From an uncultured Altererythrobacter sp. (GTDB lineage Bacteria > Pseudomonadota > Alphaproteobacteria > Sphingomonadales > Sphingomonadaceae), in contig CAJXJY010000011.1 in assembly GCA_913055875.1 (NCBI GenBank), positions 1-64,000 of the forward strand: a stretch of DNA of 64,000 bases, given 5' to 3'. Of the stretch, positions 10,582-17,626 are shown piece after piece. Below the pieces are notes generated by a model. That model did no database searches. It saw only the letters and a program-made list of their open reading frames with translations, and was not told where the DNA came from. Numbering within the stretch: the stretch's first letter is position 1; each line of letters opens with the position of its first letter. The position numbers and the translations under genes were made by a program.

Positions 10582-11274
10582 ATGGGAATTTTCAGCCGTA
10601 CCCGCGATATCATCGCCGCCAATTTCAACGACATGCTCGACAAGGCCGACGACCCGGCCAAGATGATCCGGATGATCATCCTCGAGATGGAGGAAACGCT
10701 GGTCGAGGTCCGCGCGAGCGCCGCGCGCACCATCGCCGACCAGAAGGAGATGCATCGCCACACGGTCAAGCTCGACAAGCTCCAGGCCGACTGGTCCGAA
10801 AAGGCGCAGCTCGCGCTGTCGAAGGACCGCGAGGACCTCGCCCGCGCCGCGCTGGTCGAGAGGAAGAAGGCCGCCGACATGTCGGAGCAGCTCAAGGCGG
10901 AGATCGCCGTGCTCGACGACGCGCTGCGCGCCTACGAACAGGATATCCAGAAGCTGCAGAACCGCCTCCGCGAAGCGCGCAGCCGCCAGACCGCCATCTC
11001 GGCGCGGCTCGAAAGCGCGGAGAACCGCGTCAAGCTGCGCACGCTGATGACCAACGAACGCACCGACGACGCGCTCGCCCGCTTCGACCAGCTCGAACGC
11101 CGGGTCGATTACGCCGAAGGCCGCGCCGAATCGCTGTCGATCGCCGACGGCACCGGCAAGCCGAGCCTGTCGGACGAGATCGCCGCGCTCGAAGGCGCGG
11201 ACAAGATCGACGACGAACTCGAACAGATGAAACGCGCGCTCGGCAAGTCCGGCGATGCGAAGAAGGAGGGCTGA
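10582..11274 (+). CDS. pspA: Phage shock protein A (PspA/IM30/ESCRT-III fold)
   Basis: 230-aa membrane-stress effector. The amphipathic N-terminal helix (MGIFSRTRDIIAANFNDMLD), then DDPAKMIRMII and long coiled-coil helices are typical. It both inhibits PspF and coats damaged inner membrane. The ATG at 10582 has GGAG 8 nt upstream. The same frame, however, is open without a stop back to an ATG at 10342, which overlaps the leader-peptide stop. That would add 80 residues rich in Pro, Ala, Ser and charged residues. The short form is the family norm; a longer isoform is possible. Confidence 0.95.
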   Translation: MGIFSRTRDIIAANFNDMLDKADDPAKMIRMIILEMEETLVEVRASAARTIADQKEMHRHTVKLDKLQADWSEKAQLALSKDREDLARAALVERKKAADMSEQLKAEIAVLDDALRAYEQDIQKLQNRLREARSRQTAISARLESAENRVKLRTLMTNERTDDALARFDQLERRVDYAEGRAESLSIADGTGKPSLSDEIAALEGADKIDDELEQMKRALGKSGDAKKEG

Positions 11275-11278
11275 TCCG

Positions 11279-11572
11279 ATGGAAGAGATTGCCGTAATCG
11301 TCGTACTGCTGGGCATTCCGTGGATCGTCCTGCACTACATCACCAAGTGGAAGACCGCCGCCACCATCACCAATGACGACGAAGTGCTGCTCGACGAGCT
11401 CTACCAGCTCGCCAAGCGCCTCGACGACCGGATGGACACGGTCGAGCGGCTGGTCGCTTCGGACAACCCCGAATACAAGCCGGCCCGCCTGCTCCACGAC
11501 CGCGAAGCCGACAACCAGCAACTGCGCGAGCTCGACCGCCTGCTCGCCGAGAAGAAGGGAGCCAGCCAGTGA
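11279..11572 (+). CDS. pspB: Phage shock membrane protein PspB
   Basis: 97 aa, start ATG at 11279, 4 nt after pspA. One N-terminal transmembrane helix (EEIAVIVVLLGIPWIVLHYI) is followed by a cytosolic coiled coil. The family motif appears as LAKRLDDRMDTVERLVASDN. The C-terminal tail (to 97) is longer than in E. coli PspB (74 aa). It partners PspC in sensing inner-membrane stress. Its stop overlaps the pspC GTG start. Confidence 0.9.
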   Translation: MEEIAVIVVLLGIPWIVLHYITKWKTAATITNDDEVLLDELYQLAKRLDDRMDTVERLVASDNPEYKPARLLHDREADNQQLRELDRLLAEKKGASQ

Positions 11573-11946
11573 CCAGCGAACGCACGACACTCTACCGCGA
11601 CAAGCAGAACGCCAAATTGCTCGGCGTGTGCGCGGGAATCGCGGACTATACCGGCGTCAACGCGCTGTGGGTCCGGCTCGGTTTCCTGGTGCTGCTGTTC
11701 ACCATCGCGCCGATCCTGCTGCCGGCCTATTTCGTCGCCGGGCTGCTGCTCAACAAGAAGCCGGCGCATCTCTATGTCGACCAGGACGAGAGCAAATACT
11801 GGCAGCGCGTGCGGCAGAGCCCGCAGCGCACCGCACGCGAAATCCGCGCGAGGATGCGCGACATCGACCGCCGGCTGGCCGACGTCGAGACCTTCTACGT
11901 CTCGAGCAATCCGCGCCTGACCGCCGAAATCGAACGGCTGCGCTGA
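11569..11946 (+). CDS. pspC: Phage shock membrane protein PspC
   Basis: 125 aa with GTG start at 11569, overlapping pspB by 4 nt (GTGA). The PspC domain is clear: KLLGVCAGIADYTGV, then a hydrophobic segment (FLVLLFTIAPILLPAYFVAG). The C-terminal part has RRLADVETFYVSSNPRLTAEI, which resembles the PspB coiled-coil motif and the motif of the next seven ORFs. PspC is the membrane sensor that titrates PspA away from PspF. Confidence 0.93.
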   Translation: MTSERTTLYRDKQNAKLLGVCAGIADYTGVNALWVRLGFLVLLFTIAPILLPAYFVAGLLLNKKPAHLYVDQDESKYWQRVRQSPQRTAREIRARMRDIDRRLADVETFYVSSNPRLTAEIERLR

Positions 11947-11970
11947 GCGCGGCGAGAGGGAGGAAACACC

Positions 11971-12270
11971 ATGGGCGAACTGATCCCGATCCTCGGCATC
12001 ATTTTCGGCTGCAGCATCCCGATGCTCGTCATCTGGACCAAGCACCAGCAGAAGATGTCCGAAACGCAGGCCGCCGCGACTGCCGAGAAGGCCGCGCAAT
12101 ACGCCGCCGACAACGCCGATCTCGAACAGCGCCTGCGGGTGCTCGAACGGATCGTCACCGACCGCGGCTACGACGTCGCGACGCAGATCGAGGCGCTGCG
12201 CGACCAGCGCGAAGTGGAAGAGCGCGGGAGCGGCGTGCCGCTCGAAATGAACCGCAAGGAAACCGTCTGA
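11971..12270 (+). CDS. PspB-like small membrane protein, paralogue 1
   Basis: 99 aa. One N-terminal transmembrane helix (ELIPILGIIFGCSIPMLVIW) is followed by a charged coiled coil containing RLRVLERIVTDRGYD and IEALRD. The layout and the motif position match PspB. It is closely related to the next ORF at both protein and DNA level, so the two look like a tandem duplication. SD GAGGGAGGA precedes the ATG. Within the psp operon, 24 nt after pspC. Function inferred only: membrane stress sensing or signalling. Confidence 0.78.
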   Translation: MGELIPILGIIFGCSIPMLVIWTKHQQKMSETQAAATAEKAAQYAADNADLEQRLRVLERIVTDRGYDVATQIEALRDQREVEERGSGVPLEMNRKETV

Positions 12271-12316
12271 TCGCCGCCGGAATCGCGGCGCAGCACGACG
12301 AGGAAAGGGGTAAGCA

Positions 12317-12628
12317 ATGGGCGATTTGATCGGACTGGTGGCTGTATCGGCACCGTTCCTGATGGTCCTGGGGATCGTCTGGATCGCCAGCCAGAAGAAG
12401 CTCGAGGAGAAGCGCATCTCGGCGACCGCCGAAGCGAGCTCGGAAAAGGCGGCGCAATATGCCAGCCATGTCGCCGAGCTCGAACAGCGCGTCCAGGTGC
12501 TCGAACGCATCGTCACCGACCGCGGCTACGACATCGCCACGCAGATCGAGGCGCTGCGCGACCAGCGCGCGGTCGAGGAGAAAGGGAGCGGCGTGCCGCT
12601 CGATACGAACAGGAAGGAACAGGTTTGA
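12317..12628 (+). CDS. PspB-like small membrane protein, paralogue 2
   Basis: 103 aa. One N-terminal transmembrane segment (LIGLVAVSAPFLMVLGIVWI), a Lys/Glu coiled coil, then RVQVLERIVTDRGYD and IEALRDQR. From the motif on it is nearly identical to paralogue 1, including a GSGVPL tail and NRKE near the end. The stop shares one base with the next start (TGATG), so it is coupled to paralogue 3. Confidence 0.78.
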   Translation: MGDLIGLVAVSAPFLMVLGIVWIASQKKLEEKRISATAEASSEKAAQYASHVAELEQRVQVLERIVTDRGYDIATQIEALRDQRAVEEKGSGVPLDTNRKEQV

Positions 12629-12969
12629 TGAACTGGGGAGGCCCCGAATTCGTAATCGCGATCATCGCGCTGAGCACCGGCGGGTGGCTGATCAACAACT
12701 GGATCCGCGCCAGGCACGGCTACTCGCTCGAAAACGAGTGGGGCGGGATGACCGATCCGACCGACAGCGCCGAGGCGCAGCGGCTCAAGGCCGAAAACCG
12801 CGAGCTGCACGGCAAGCTCGACAAGATGCAGGACCGGATGGTGGTGCTGGAGAAGATCGTCACCGACCGCGGCTATTCGCTGTCCGACGAGATCGAGGCG
12901 CTGCGCGACCGGCCCGCCACCTCCGACAGCGGCACGCCGCTGAACCTGGGCGACAAGGAGAAAGCCTGA
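12628..12969 (+). CDS. PspB-like small membrane protein, paralogue 3
   Basis: 113 aa, ATG at 12628 overlapping the previous stop by one base. One transmembrane segment (EFVIAIIALSTGGWLINNWI) is followed by a RARHGYSLENEWGG segment shared with paralogue 4 (MKMGYPLENSWG). The coiled coil then carries RMVVLEKIVTDRGYS and IEALRDR. Paralogues 3 and 4 form a second pair within the array. The stop overlaps the next ATG. Confidence 0.78.
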   Translation: MNWGGPEFVIAIIALSTGGWLINNWIRARHGYSLENEWGGMTDPTDSAEAQRLKAENRELHGKLDKMQDRMVVLEKIVTDRGYSLSDEIEALRDRPATSDSGTPLNLGDKEKA

Positions 12970-13277
12970 TGTTTCCCTTCTCCGACACCGTCATCATCGT
13001 CGCTGTCGCGATCATGACCGGCGGCTGGATCGTCAACAGCTTCGTACGGATGAAGATGGGCTACCCGCTGGAGAATAGCTGGGGCAAGGCGATCTATCCC
13101 AAGAGCGACGAAGCGGTCGAGCGGGTCAAGCTGCTGACGCAGGAAAACGCCGAACTGCGCGCCGAGCTCGGCTCGATGAAGGACCGGCTCGCCAATGTCG
13201 AACGGATCGTCACCGACAGCGGCTACCACCTGACCAGCGAGATCGATCGGCTGCGCGACGACAAGGAGGTCAACTGA
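12969..13277 (+). CDS. PspB-like small membrane protein, paralogue 4
   Basis: 102 aa. One transmembrane helix (TVIIVAVAIMTGGWIVNSFV), then MKMGYPLENSWG, which parallels paralogue 3. A coiled coil with RLANVERIVTDSGYH and IDRLRDD ends the protein. Start and stop each share one base with the neighbouring genes (TGATG). No catalytic residues are visible. Confidence 0.78.
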   Translation: MFPFSDTVIIVAVAIMTGGWIVNSFVRMKMGYPLENSWGKAIYPKSDEAVERVKLLTQENAELRAELGSMKDRLANVERIVTDSGYHLTSEIDRLRDDKEVN

Positions 13278-13594
13278 TGGACGAAGACCTGGTTCTTATT
13301 TTCGGCTTCATCCTGGTGATCCTGATGTTCGTCCTGCCGTTCGCCTACATGGTTCACCGGCGCACGGTGGAGCACGAGGAACGCAAGCTCGATCTGCTCG
13401 CCCGTGCAAAAGAAGCGGAAGGCGGCAAGGGCGGCGCGGCCTACCGCAAGCTCGAGGAACGCGTCCGCGTGCTCGAACGGATCGCGACCGACTCCAACCA
13501 CGCGCTCGCCTCGCAGATCGAGCAGCTGCGCGACATGCACGAGATCGAAGACCAGACGCAGGCCCGCGACCGGGCCCGGGAGAAGGCGCAATGA
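13277..13594 (+). CDS. PspB-like small membrane protein, paralogue 5
   Basis: 105 aa. One strong N-terminal transmembrane helix (LVLIFGFILVILMFVLPFAY) and a basic juxtamembrane HRR. The coiled coil has RVRVLERIATDSNHA and IEQLRDM. The motif is diverged at the glycine-tyrosine position (SNHA in place of RGYD). The C-terminal tail is highly charged. It overlaps the next gene by 4 nt (ATGA). Confidence 0.78.
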   Translation: MDEDLVLIFGFILVILMFVLPFAYMVHRRTVEHEERKLDLLARAKEAEGGKGGAAYRKLEERVRVLERIATDSNHALASQIEQLRDMHEIEDQTQARDRAREKAQ

Positions 13595-13836
13595 GCTTCT
13601 GGACCGCCGCCGTCATCATCGTCGCCATCTGGGCGGTGGTGAAGACCTACCAGGCGAAACACGGCATCGTCTCCGACGAGCGCGGCAACGAGACGCGGCA
13701 CGCACTCGACGATCGCGAAACGCAGCGCGAGCTCGAACAATTGCGCGAACGGGTCAAGGTGCTCGAACAGATCACCGTCGACGGACGCGAGGCGAAGCAG
13801 ATCGCCGACGAAATCGAACGACTGAGGGACAAATAG
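13591..13836 (+). CDS. PspB-like small membrane protein, paralogue 6
   Basis: 81 aa, the shortest member with a complete motif. One transmembrane helix (FWTAAVIIVAIWAVVKTY), a charged linker, then RVKVLEQITVDGRE and IERLRDK at the very C-terminus. Start ATG at 13591 overlaps the previous stop by 4 nt. Confidence 0.75.
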   Translation: MSFWTAAVIIVAIWAVVKTYQAKHGIVSDERGNETRHALDDRETQRELEQLRERVKVLEQITVDGREAKQIADEIERLRDK

Positions 13837-13890
13837 GACCGGTCGCCGGAGTGCGGAAAGCCGGCAGGAATTGAGGAAGGAGCAGTGCCC

Positions 13891-14142
13891 ATGAGCGAAC
13901 CAGTCATCATCGCTACCGCCACGCTCTTGGCCGTGGCGATCGTCGCCGCGGTCGTGCTGAGCGGCTGGCAGGGCTGGCTGCGGCTGAAGGAACGCGAACT
14001 CGAACGCGGCGGCGTGTCGGGCGCTGGTCCGCTGCGCGAGATCGAGGGCGGCGCCGGAGTCGGCGCGGCGCGGATCGAGATCGCCGACCTCAAGGAGCGC
14101 ATCCGCAAGCTTGAAGCGATCGCCAGCGGGGTCGACCTGTGA
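13891..14142 (+). CDS. PspB-like small membrane protein, paralogue 7 (short motif)
   Basis: 83 aa from the ATG at 13891, with GGAAGGAG 8 nt upstream; an in-frame GTG at 13885 is too close to that site. One transmembrane helix (VIIATATLLAVAIVAAVVLS), then a basic-acidic linker. The motif is cut short: RIRKLEAIASG followed by four residues and the stop. It has lost the IExLRD part, so it may act differently. It overlaps the next GTG by 4 nt. Confidence 0.72.
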   Translation: MSEPVIIATATLLAVAIVAAVVLSGWQGWLRLKERELERGGVSGAGPLREIEGGAGVGAARIEIADLKERIRKLEAIASGVDL

Positions 14143-14315
14143 GCACGCCGCGCGGCGATGCGGCGCGCGCCGGGATCGGCCTCGGCAGCGCGATCGCGGT
14201 GGCGATCAGCTGGAGCCTCCACCAGTCGATCCTGTGGGCGATCCTGCACGGCTTCTTCAGCTGGTTCTACGTCATCTATTACGCGCTGACCCGGCCCGGC
14301 GGGTTGAGCGGGTGA
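14139..14315 (+). CDS. 58-aa membrane peptide ending the psp operon
   Basis: GTG start at 14139 overlapping the previous stop (GTGA). The peptide is MSTPRGDAARAGIGLGSAIA followed by two short hydrophobic stretches with several aromatics (WSLHQSILWAIL and FFSWFYVIYYAL). It lacks the PspB-like motif. It is the last ORF before a repeat-containing gap, so it probably closes the operon. Function unknown. Confidence 0.6.
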   Translation: MSTPRGDAARAGIGLGSAIAVAISWSLHQSILWAILHGFFSWFYVIYYALTRPGGLSG

Positions 14316-14346
14316 GACTGGCGGCCAAAGGCGCAGCATCCCAAAT

Positions 14347-14476
14347 CCGTTCGGGCTGAGCCTGTCGAAGCCCTGCCCTTTCTTCAAGCCTTGCACTCGA
14401 AGCGAAGGCCAGCCCCCTTCGGCTGGCTGGCAAGCCAGCCGCTCAGGACAGGCTTCGACAAGCTCAGGGCGAACGG
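14347..14476. repeat. Inverted REP-like pair (CTTCGACAAGCTCAGGG family)
   Basis: The left arm (14347-14378) and right arm (14446-14476) are imperfect inverted copies with the core CTTCGACAAGCTCAGGG. A perfect GGCTGG/CCAGCC hairpin lies between them at 14421-14440. The same core occurs again at 58273-58289. The element fills the 206-bp gap between the psp operon and sufE and could also act as a terminator. Confidence 0.75.
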
Positions 14477-14521
14477 AAGAAGGGCTTTCGCTTGCGCGCC
14501 GGACTCCCTACTTCCCCTCCC

Positions 14522-14929
14522 ATGCGACCCCTCTCCGACATTGCCGAAGAATACTTGTTCCTCGAAGGCGACGAGCGCTACCGCCTGTTGATCGAGCTTG
14601 GCCGCGAACTCGAGCCGATGCCCGAGGCGCTCAAGACCGACGCCACGCTGGTGCGCGGCTGCTCGGCGGCGGTGTGGGTCTATCCGACCGCGCAGGGCGG
14701 CAGGCTGCATTTCCTCGCCGACAGCAACGCCGCGATCACCAAGGGCATCGTCGCGCTGGTGATCGCCGCGGTGCAGGACCGGCCGGCGGGCGAGGTGGCG
14801 CAGATGGACGTGGCCGCCGCGCTCGAGCCGTTCGACCTCAGGAACCAGCTCAGCTCGAACCGGACGCAGGGCGTGCCCAACATGATCGCGCTGGTGCGCG
14901 AGCACGCGGCGCGGATCGCGGCGGGGTAG
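14522..14929 (+). CDS. sufE: SufE family sulfur-transfer protein
   Basis: 135 aa, ATG at 14522. SufE accepts persulfide sulfur from the cysteine desulfurase SufS for Fe-S cluster assembly. The conserved segment VRGCSAAVWV holds the active cysteine. The normal length is about 138 aa. The frame could start 30 nt earlier, but that adds a non-conserved stretch within the repeat. It stands apart from a suf operon. A glutaredoxin and BolA are encoded some 7 kb downstream. Confidence 0.93.
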   Translation: MRPLSDIAEEYLFLEGDERYRLLIELGRELEPMPEALKTDATLVRGCSAAVWVYPTAQGGRLHFLADSNAAITKGIVALVIAAVQDRPAGEVAQMDVAAALEPFDLRNQLSSNRTQGVPNMIALVREHAARIAAG

Positions 14930-14933
14930 CGCG

Positions 14934-15281
14934 ATGCGCCGCCTCTATCTGGCGGGAGGCATCGTCGCGGTGGCGCTGGGCGCGATCGGCGCGGCCTTGC
15001 CGATCATGCCGACAGTGCCGTTCCTGCTGCTCGCGGTGTACTGCTTCGCGCGCAGCAATCCCGAATGGGAACGCCGCATCGTCGAGCATCCGCATTGGGG
15101 TCCGCAGATCCGCGACTGGCGCGAACGCCGCGCCATCTCGCGCCGCGCGAAGATCGCGGCGATCGGCGCGATGACCGTTGGGGCGGTGGTGACGTGGTAT
15201 ACGCTGGGGGCGCCGTGGTACTGGGTGTCGGTGGCGGTGCTGGTGGTTGCGGGGACGTGGATCGCGACGCGGAACGAGTAG
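14934..15281 (+). CDS. DUF454 (YbaN) family inner membrane protein
   Basis: 115 aa. The family signature is present: IGAALPIMPTVPFLLLA followed by FARSNPEWERRI. There are two to three membrane segments (N-terminal, and a C-terminal hydrophobic pair around 80-110). It begins 4 nt after sufE, so the two are probably co-transcribed. No biochemical role is established for the family. Confidence 0.85.
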   Translation: MRRLYLAGGIVAVALGAIGAALPIMPTVPFLLLAVYCFARSNPEWERRIVEHPHWGPQIRDWRERRAISRRAKIAAIGAMTVGAVVTWYTLGAPWYWVSVAVLVVAGTWIATRNE

Positions 15282-15301
15282 TGCGGGCAGCGGCCAACCG
15301 A

Positions 15302-15715
15302 TCAATTCCGACCGATAGGCACCTTCATCCTCTCCTCGTTCTGCTGCGTTTCCCCGAGCCCGATCTCGCGATGCATCTCGAACGTGCCGTTCATGTCGAG
15401 CAGGCTCCACACGCCTTCGATCGACATTCCATCGGCTGACAAGCGCCCCACGTAATCGACCGGGTATTCGTAGCCGTACCGCCGTCCGCGGTAGGTCTTG
15501 GTGAAATCGACCGCAAGTGCCGCGCGATGTCCGGCAAGATCGGCAGTCATTGTGTCGCCGGTCGCCAAGATGGTTTCGGGTTCGATAATGCTGCCGCCAA
15601 AGCCAGTCTCGGTTTCGACGATATCCGCGATAAACGGGGTCGCGGGTCCGAGGGCGTTCGGATAAGCATAGGTGCCGTGCCATTGGCCTGTCAGCGAGAG
15701 CGGGGACCGTGCCAC
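15302..15715 (-). CDS. Hypothetical protein, lipocalin-like or beta-rich
   Basis: 137 aa with no recognised domain. The pattern starts GQWHGTYAYP and alternates short hydrophobic strands with polar turns, suggesting a small beta barrel. A WSLLDMNGTFEMHRE segment sits near the end. No signal peptide or membrane helix is visible. It lies convergent to DUF454 and 12 bp downstream of the next minus-strand gene, so the two are probably in one unit. Confidence 0.6.
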   Translation of the reverse strand: MARSPLSLTGQWHGTYAYPNALGPATPFIADIVETETGFGGSIIEPETILATGDTMTADLAGHRAALAVDFTKTYRGRRYGYEYPVDYVGRLSADGMSIEGVWSLLDMNGTFEMHREIGLGETQQNEERMKVPIGRN

Positions 15716-15727
15716 TTCGGGCGGGCG

Positions 15728-16003
15728 TCATTTGCGACGTCGCGGCGAAGGCGAATCGACCAGCGTGTCGATCAGTCCATCGCGGGAGCGGAAGCACAGC
15801 CAAGCGAGCAGCCAGAAAAGGCACGCGCCGCCAACCACCGGCCAGTAGGTGGCGATAGTGAAATCTTCCATCGCAAGCGCGCTCAGGAGCACAGCGAAGC
15901 CGAGCACGAGGAAGATAGTGCCACCAAGCCTCGACCATAATTTGCCGAGCTTGCGATCGGTCCGCTCCAGCATTCGAAGGCTCTTGTCGATCAGCTTGCG
16001 CAT
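15728..16003 (-). CDS. Small two-helix membrane protein
   Basis: 91 aa. A basic N-terminal helix (residues 1-25) is followed by two hydrophobic segments (TIFLVLGFAVLLSALAM and WPVVGGACLFWLLAWLCF). The C-terminus is basic (PSPRRRK). No family recognised. It is 6 bp downstream of crtZ and probably co-transcribed with it. Confidence 0.6.
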   Translation of the reverse strand: MRKLIDKSLRMLERTDRKLGKLWSRLGGTIFLVLGFAVLLSALAMEDFTIATYWPVVGGACLFWLLAWLCFRSRDGLIDTLVDSPSPRRRK

Positions 16004-16009
16004 GGGCAG

Positions 16010-16528
16010 CTACGACCCCGCGCTTTCCCGGACCACCGCCACGCCCGCCTCGCGCTGTGCTTTCAGTTCGGCCTTCAGCCTCGCCGGATCGCGCGCGAAG
16101 ACGAAGCCGAAACTGACCCCGCCCTCTTTGCCGATCGTCGCATGGTGGAGCTTGTGCGCCTGCACCAGCCGCTTGGCATAGCCGCTTCTGGGCACCCAGC
16201 GGAAATAGCGCTGATGGACCAGCCCGTCATGCACCAGCGTGTAGATCACCCCGTAAAGCAGGATACCGAGCCCGATCCACGTGCCCGGCCACCAGGCACT
16301 CTCGCCCAGCACCATCGGGCTGCCGAGGGCGAACATCGCAATGCTCGCCGCGGCGCCGACGATCGCGAACAGGTCGTTTTTCTCCAGCATGTTGTCGTGC
16401 GGTTCGTGATGGTCGCGGTGCCACGACCAGCCGAAGCCGTGCATCACGTATTTGTGGCTCGCCCACGCGACCCATTCCATCGCGATCACCGTCGCGGCGA
16501 CTATCAGGACTGGCAGCACGATATCCAT
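16010..16528 (-). CDS. crtZ: Beta-carotene 3-hydroxylase
   Basis: 172-aa membrane di-iron enzyme that hydroxylates the beta-ionone rings of beta-carotene to make zeaxanthin. All histidine clusters of the family are visible: HKYVMH (25-30), HRDHH (37-41), HDGLVHQRY and HKLHHA. Four hydrophobic stretches fit the fatty-acid-hydroxylase superfamily topology. Its presence fits a yellow or orange pigmented sphingomonad. No other crt genes are in the window. Confidence 0.95.
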   Translation of the reverse strand: MDIVLPVLIVAATVIAMEWVAWASHKYVMHGFGWSWHRDHHEPHDNMLEKNDLFAIVGAAASIAMFALGSPMVLGESAWWPGTWIGLGILLYGVIYTLVHDGLVHQRYFRWVPRSGYAKRLVQAHKLHHATIGKEGGVSFGFVFARDPARLKAELKAQREAGVAVVRESAGS

Positions 16529-16549
16529 CGGTCCGACCGGTATAGCCGA

Positions 16550-16948
16550 TCAGTCGCGGGGGAAAAAGAACCGCGTCACTTCCTCGCCGAGCCGTGCCGG
16601 GCGCAGCGTCTCGGCGTCGATGCAGCACCAGCTCGATTGGACCTCGGCCAGCACTTCCTCTCCGCGGCGGATCACCGTCGAATAGAACGCCCTTGCGCCG
16701 CGCACGCTTTCGAGCACCGTCTGCGCGATCACGTCGTCCTCGAGAAAGGCCGGCTTGCGGTAGGTGATCTCGTGCTTCAGCGCGACCCACGCCTTGCTCG
16801 CGACCTCTTCCGCCGGGGCGAGCTTGCGCCAATGCGCCAGCACCGCGTCCTGCACCCACGACAGATAGCGCGCATTGTTGACGTGCCCCATGAAGTCGAT
16901 GTCCGAGGGCAGGACCTGGATCGGAAAGGCGAACGGTTTTGCTGACAT
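16550..16948 (-). CDS. Acyl-CoA thioesterase (4HBT/YbgC-like hotdog)
   Basis: 132 aa. The hotdog-fold signature SDIDFMGHVNNARYLSW carries the catalytic Asp region and the family motif. The remaining length fits single-hotdog thioesterases. It hydrolyses acyl-CoA, with the natural substrate not deducible. It lies 21 bp upstream of crtZ in the same direction. The 197-bp divergent gap to the next gene should hold promoters for both sides. Confidence 0.85.
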   Translation of the reverse strand: MSAKPFAFPIQVLPSDIDFMGHVNNARYLSWVQDAVLAHWRKLAPAEEVASKAWVALKHEITYRKPAFLEDDVIAQTVLESVRGARAFYSTVIRRGEEVLAEVQSSWCCIDAETLRPARLGEEVTRFFFPRD

Positions 16949-17145
16949 AAGTGTCAGTTAGCAGCACTTCGTTGCGAATCCATTGCAAATTCGTGTTTTG
17001 CCCGGCGAATTCGCGCTTGGAGCCGCGACCAGCCCTTACAGCTGCGATACAAACCACGACGAACGGTATCGCAGTCGTTCATAAAAGTACTCCTAAATCT
17101 GAACATGCGGATCACCTCCGCAATGCAGACGAAAGGAACACGACC

Positions 17146-17562
17146 ATGACCTTCACCGCGAAAATCGCCGGTTCGGCCCTCGTCGCATCGCTCGCCCTGG
17201 GCCTTGCGGCGCCGGCTTCGGCCGCTCCCTACGGCACCCACGCACGGGGCTGGAATTCGGGCGGCGAGCTCCGCCAGCAGATCGTGCAGCTCGACCGGCA
17301 GGTCGATCGGGCGCGGCGCAGCGGCATCCTCGCCGGCCGCGAAGGCCGCCAGCTCGCCCAGCGCGTCGACCGGATCGAGGCCAAGTGGCGCGAATTCTCG
17401 TATCGCGGCTTCACCCGCACCGAAACGCGCCAGATCCAGACGATGATCTACGAGATCGAACGCCGGATCGACCTGCGCGCGCGCAACAGCGACCGGTTCG
17501 AGCGTGACCAGCGCTACGCCCGCAACAACCGCAATGACGGGCGGCGCGGATACCGCCGCTGA
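17146..17562 (+). CDS. Secreted helical protein of unknown function
   Basis: 138 aa with a clear signal peptide (residues 1-24, ending APASAAP). The mature part is Arg- and Gln-rich and helical (LRQQIVQLDRQVDRARRSG and ETRQIQTMIYEIERRI), with a very basic, Asn/Arg-rich tail. The frame is open from 16951, but ATG 17146 with GAAAGGAA upstream fits the signal peptide. Similar small periplasmic proteins are common in sphingomonads, without assigned function. Confidence 0.75.
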   Translation: MTFTAKIAGSALVASLALGLAAPASAAPYGTHARGWNSGGELRQQIVQLDRQVDRARRSGILAGREGRQLAQRVDRIEAKWREFSYRGFTRTETRQIQTMIYEIERRIDLRARNSDRFERDQRYARNNRNDGRRGYRR

Positions 17563-17572
17563 GCCTTGAGCG

Positions 17573-17597
17573 CGGGCAAGTTTTCTCTTCTTGCCCG
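17573..17597 (+). terminator. Hairpin after the secreted protein gene
   Basis: CGGGCAAG (17573-17580) pairs perfectly with CTTGCCCG (17590-17597) around a 9-nt T-rich loop. There is no strong T-run after the stem, so termination is only probable. Confidence 0.45.
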
Positions 17598-17626
17598 GCG
17601 GGGGCGGCAGGCCTAGCCAGCACGGC

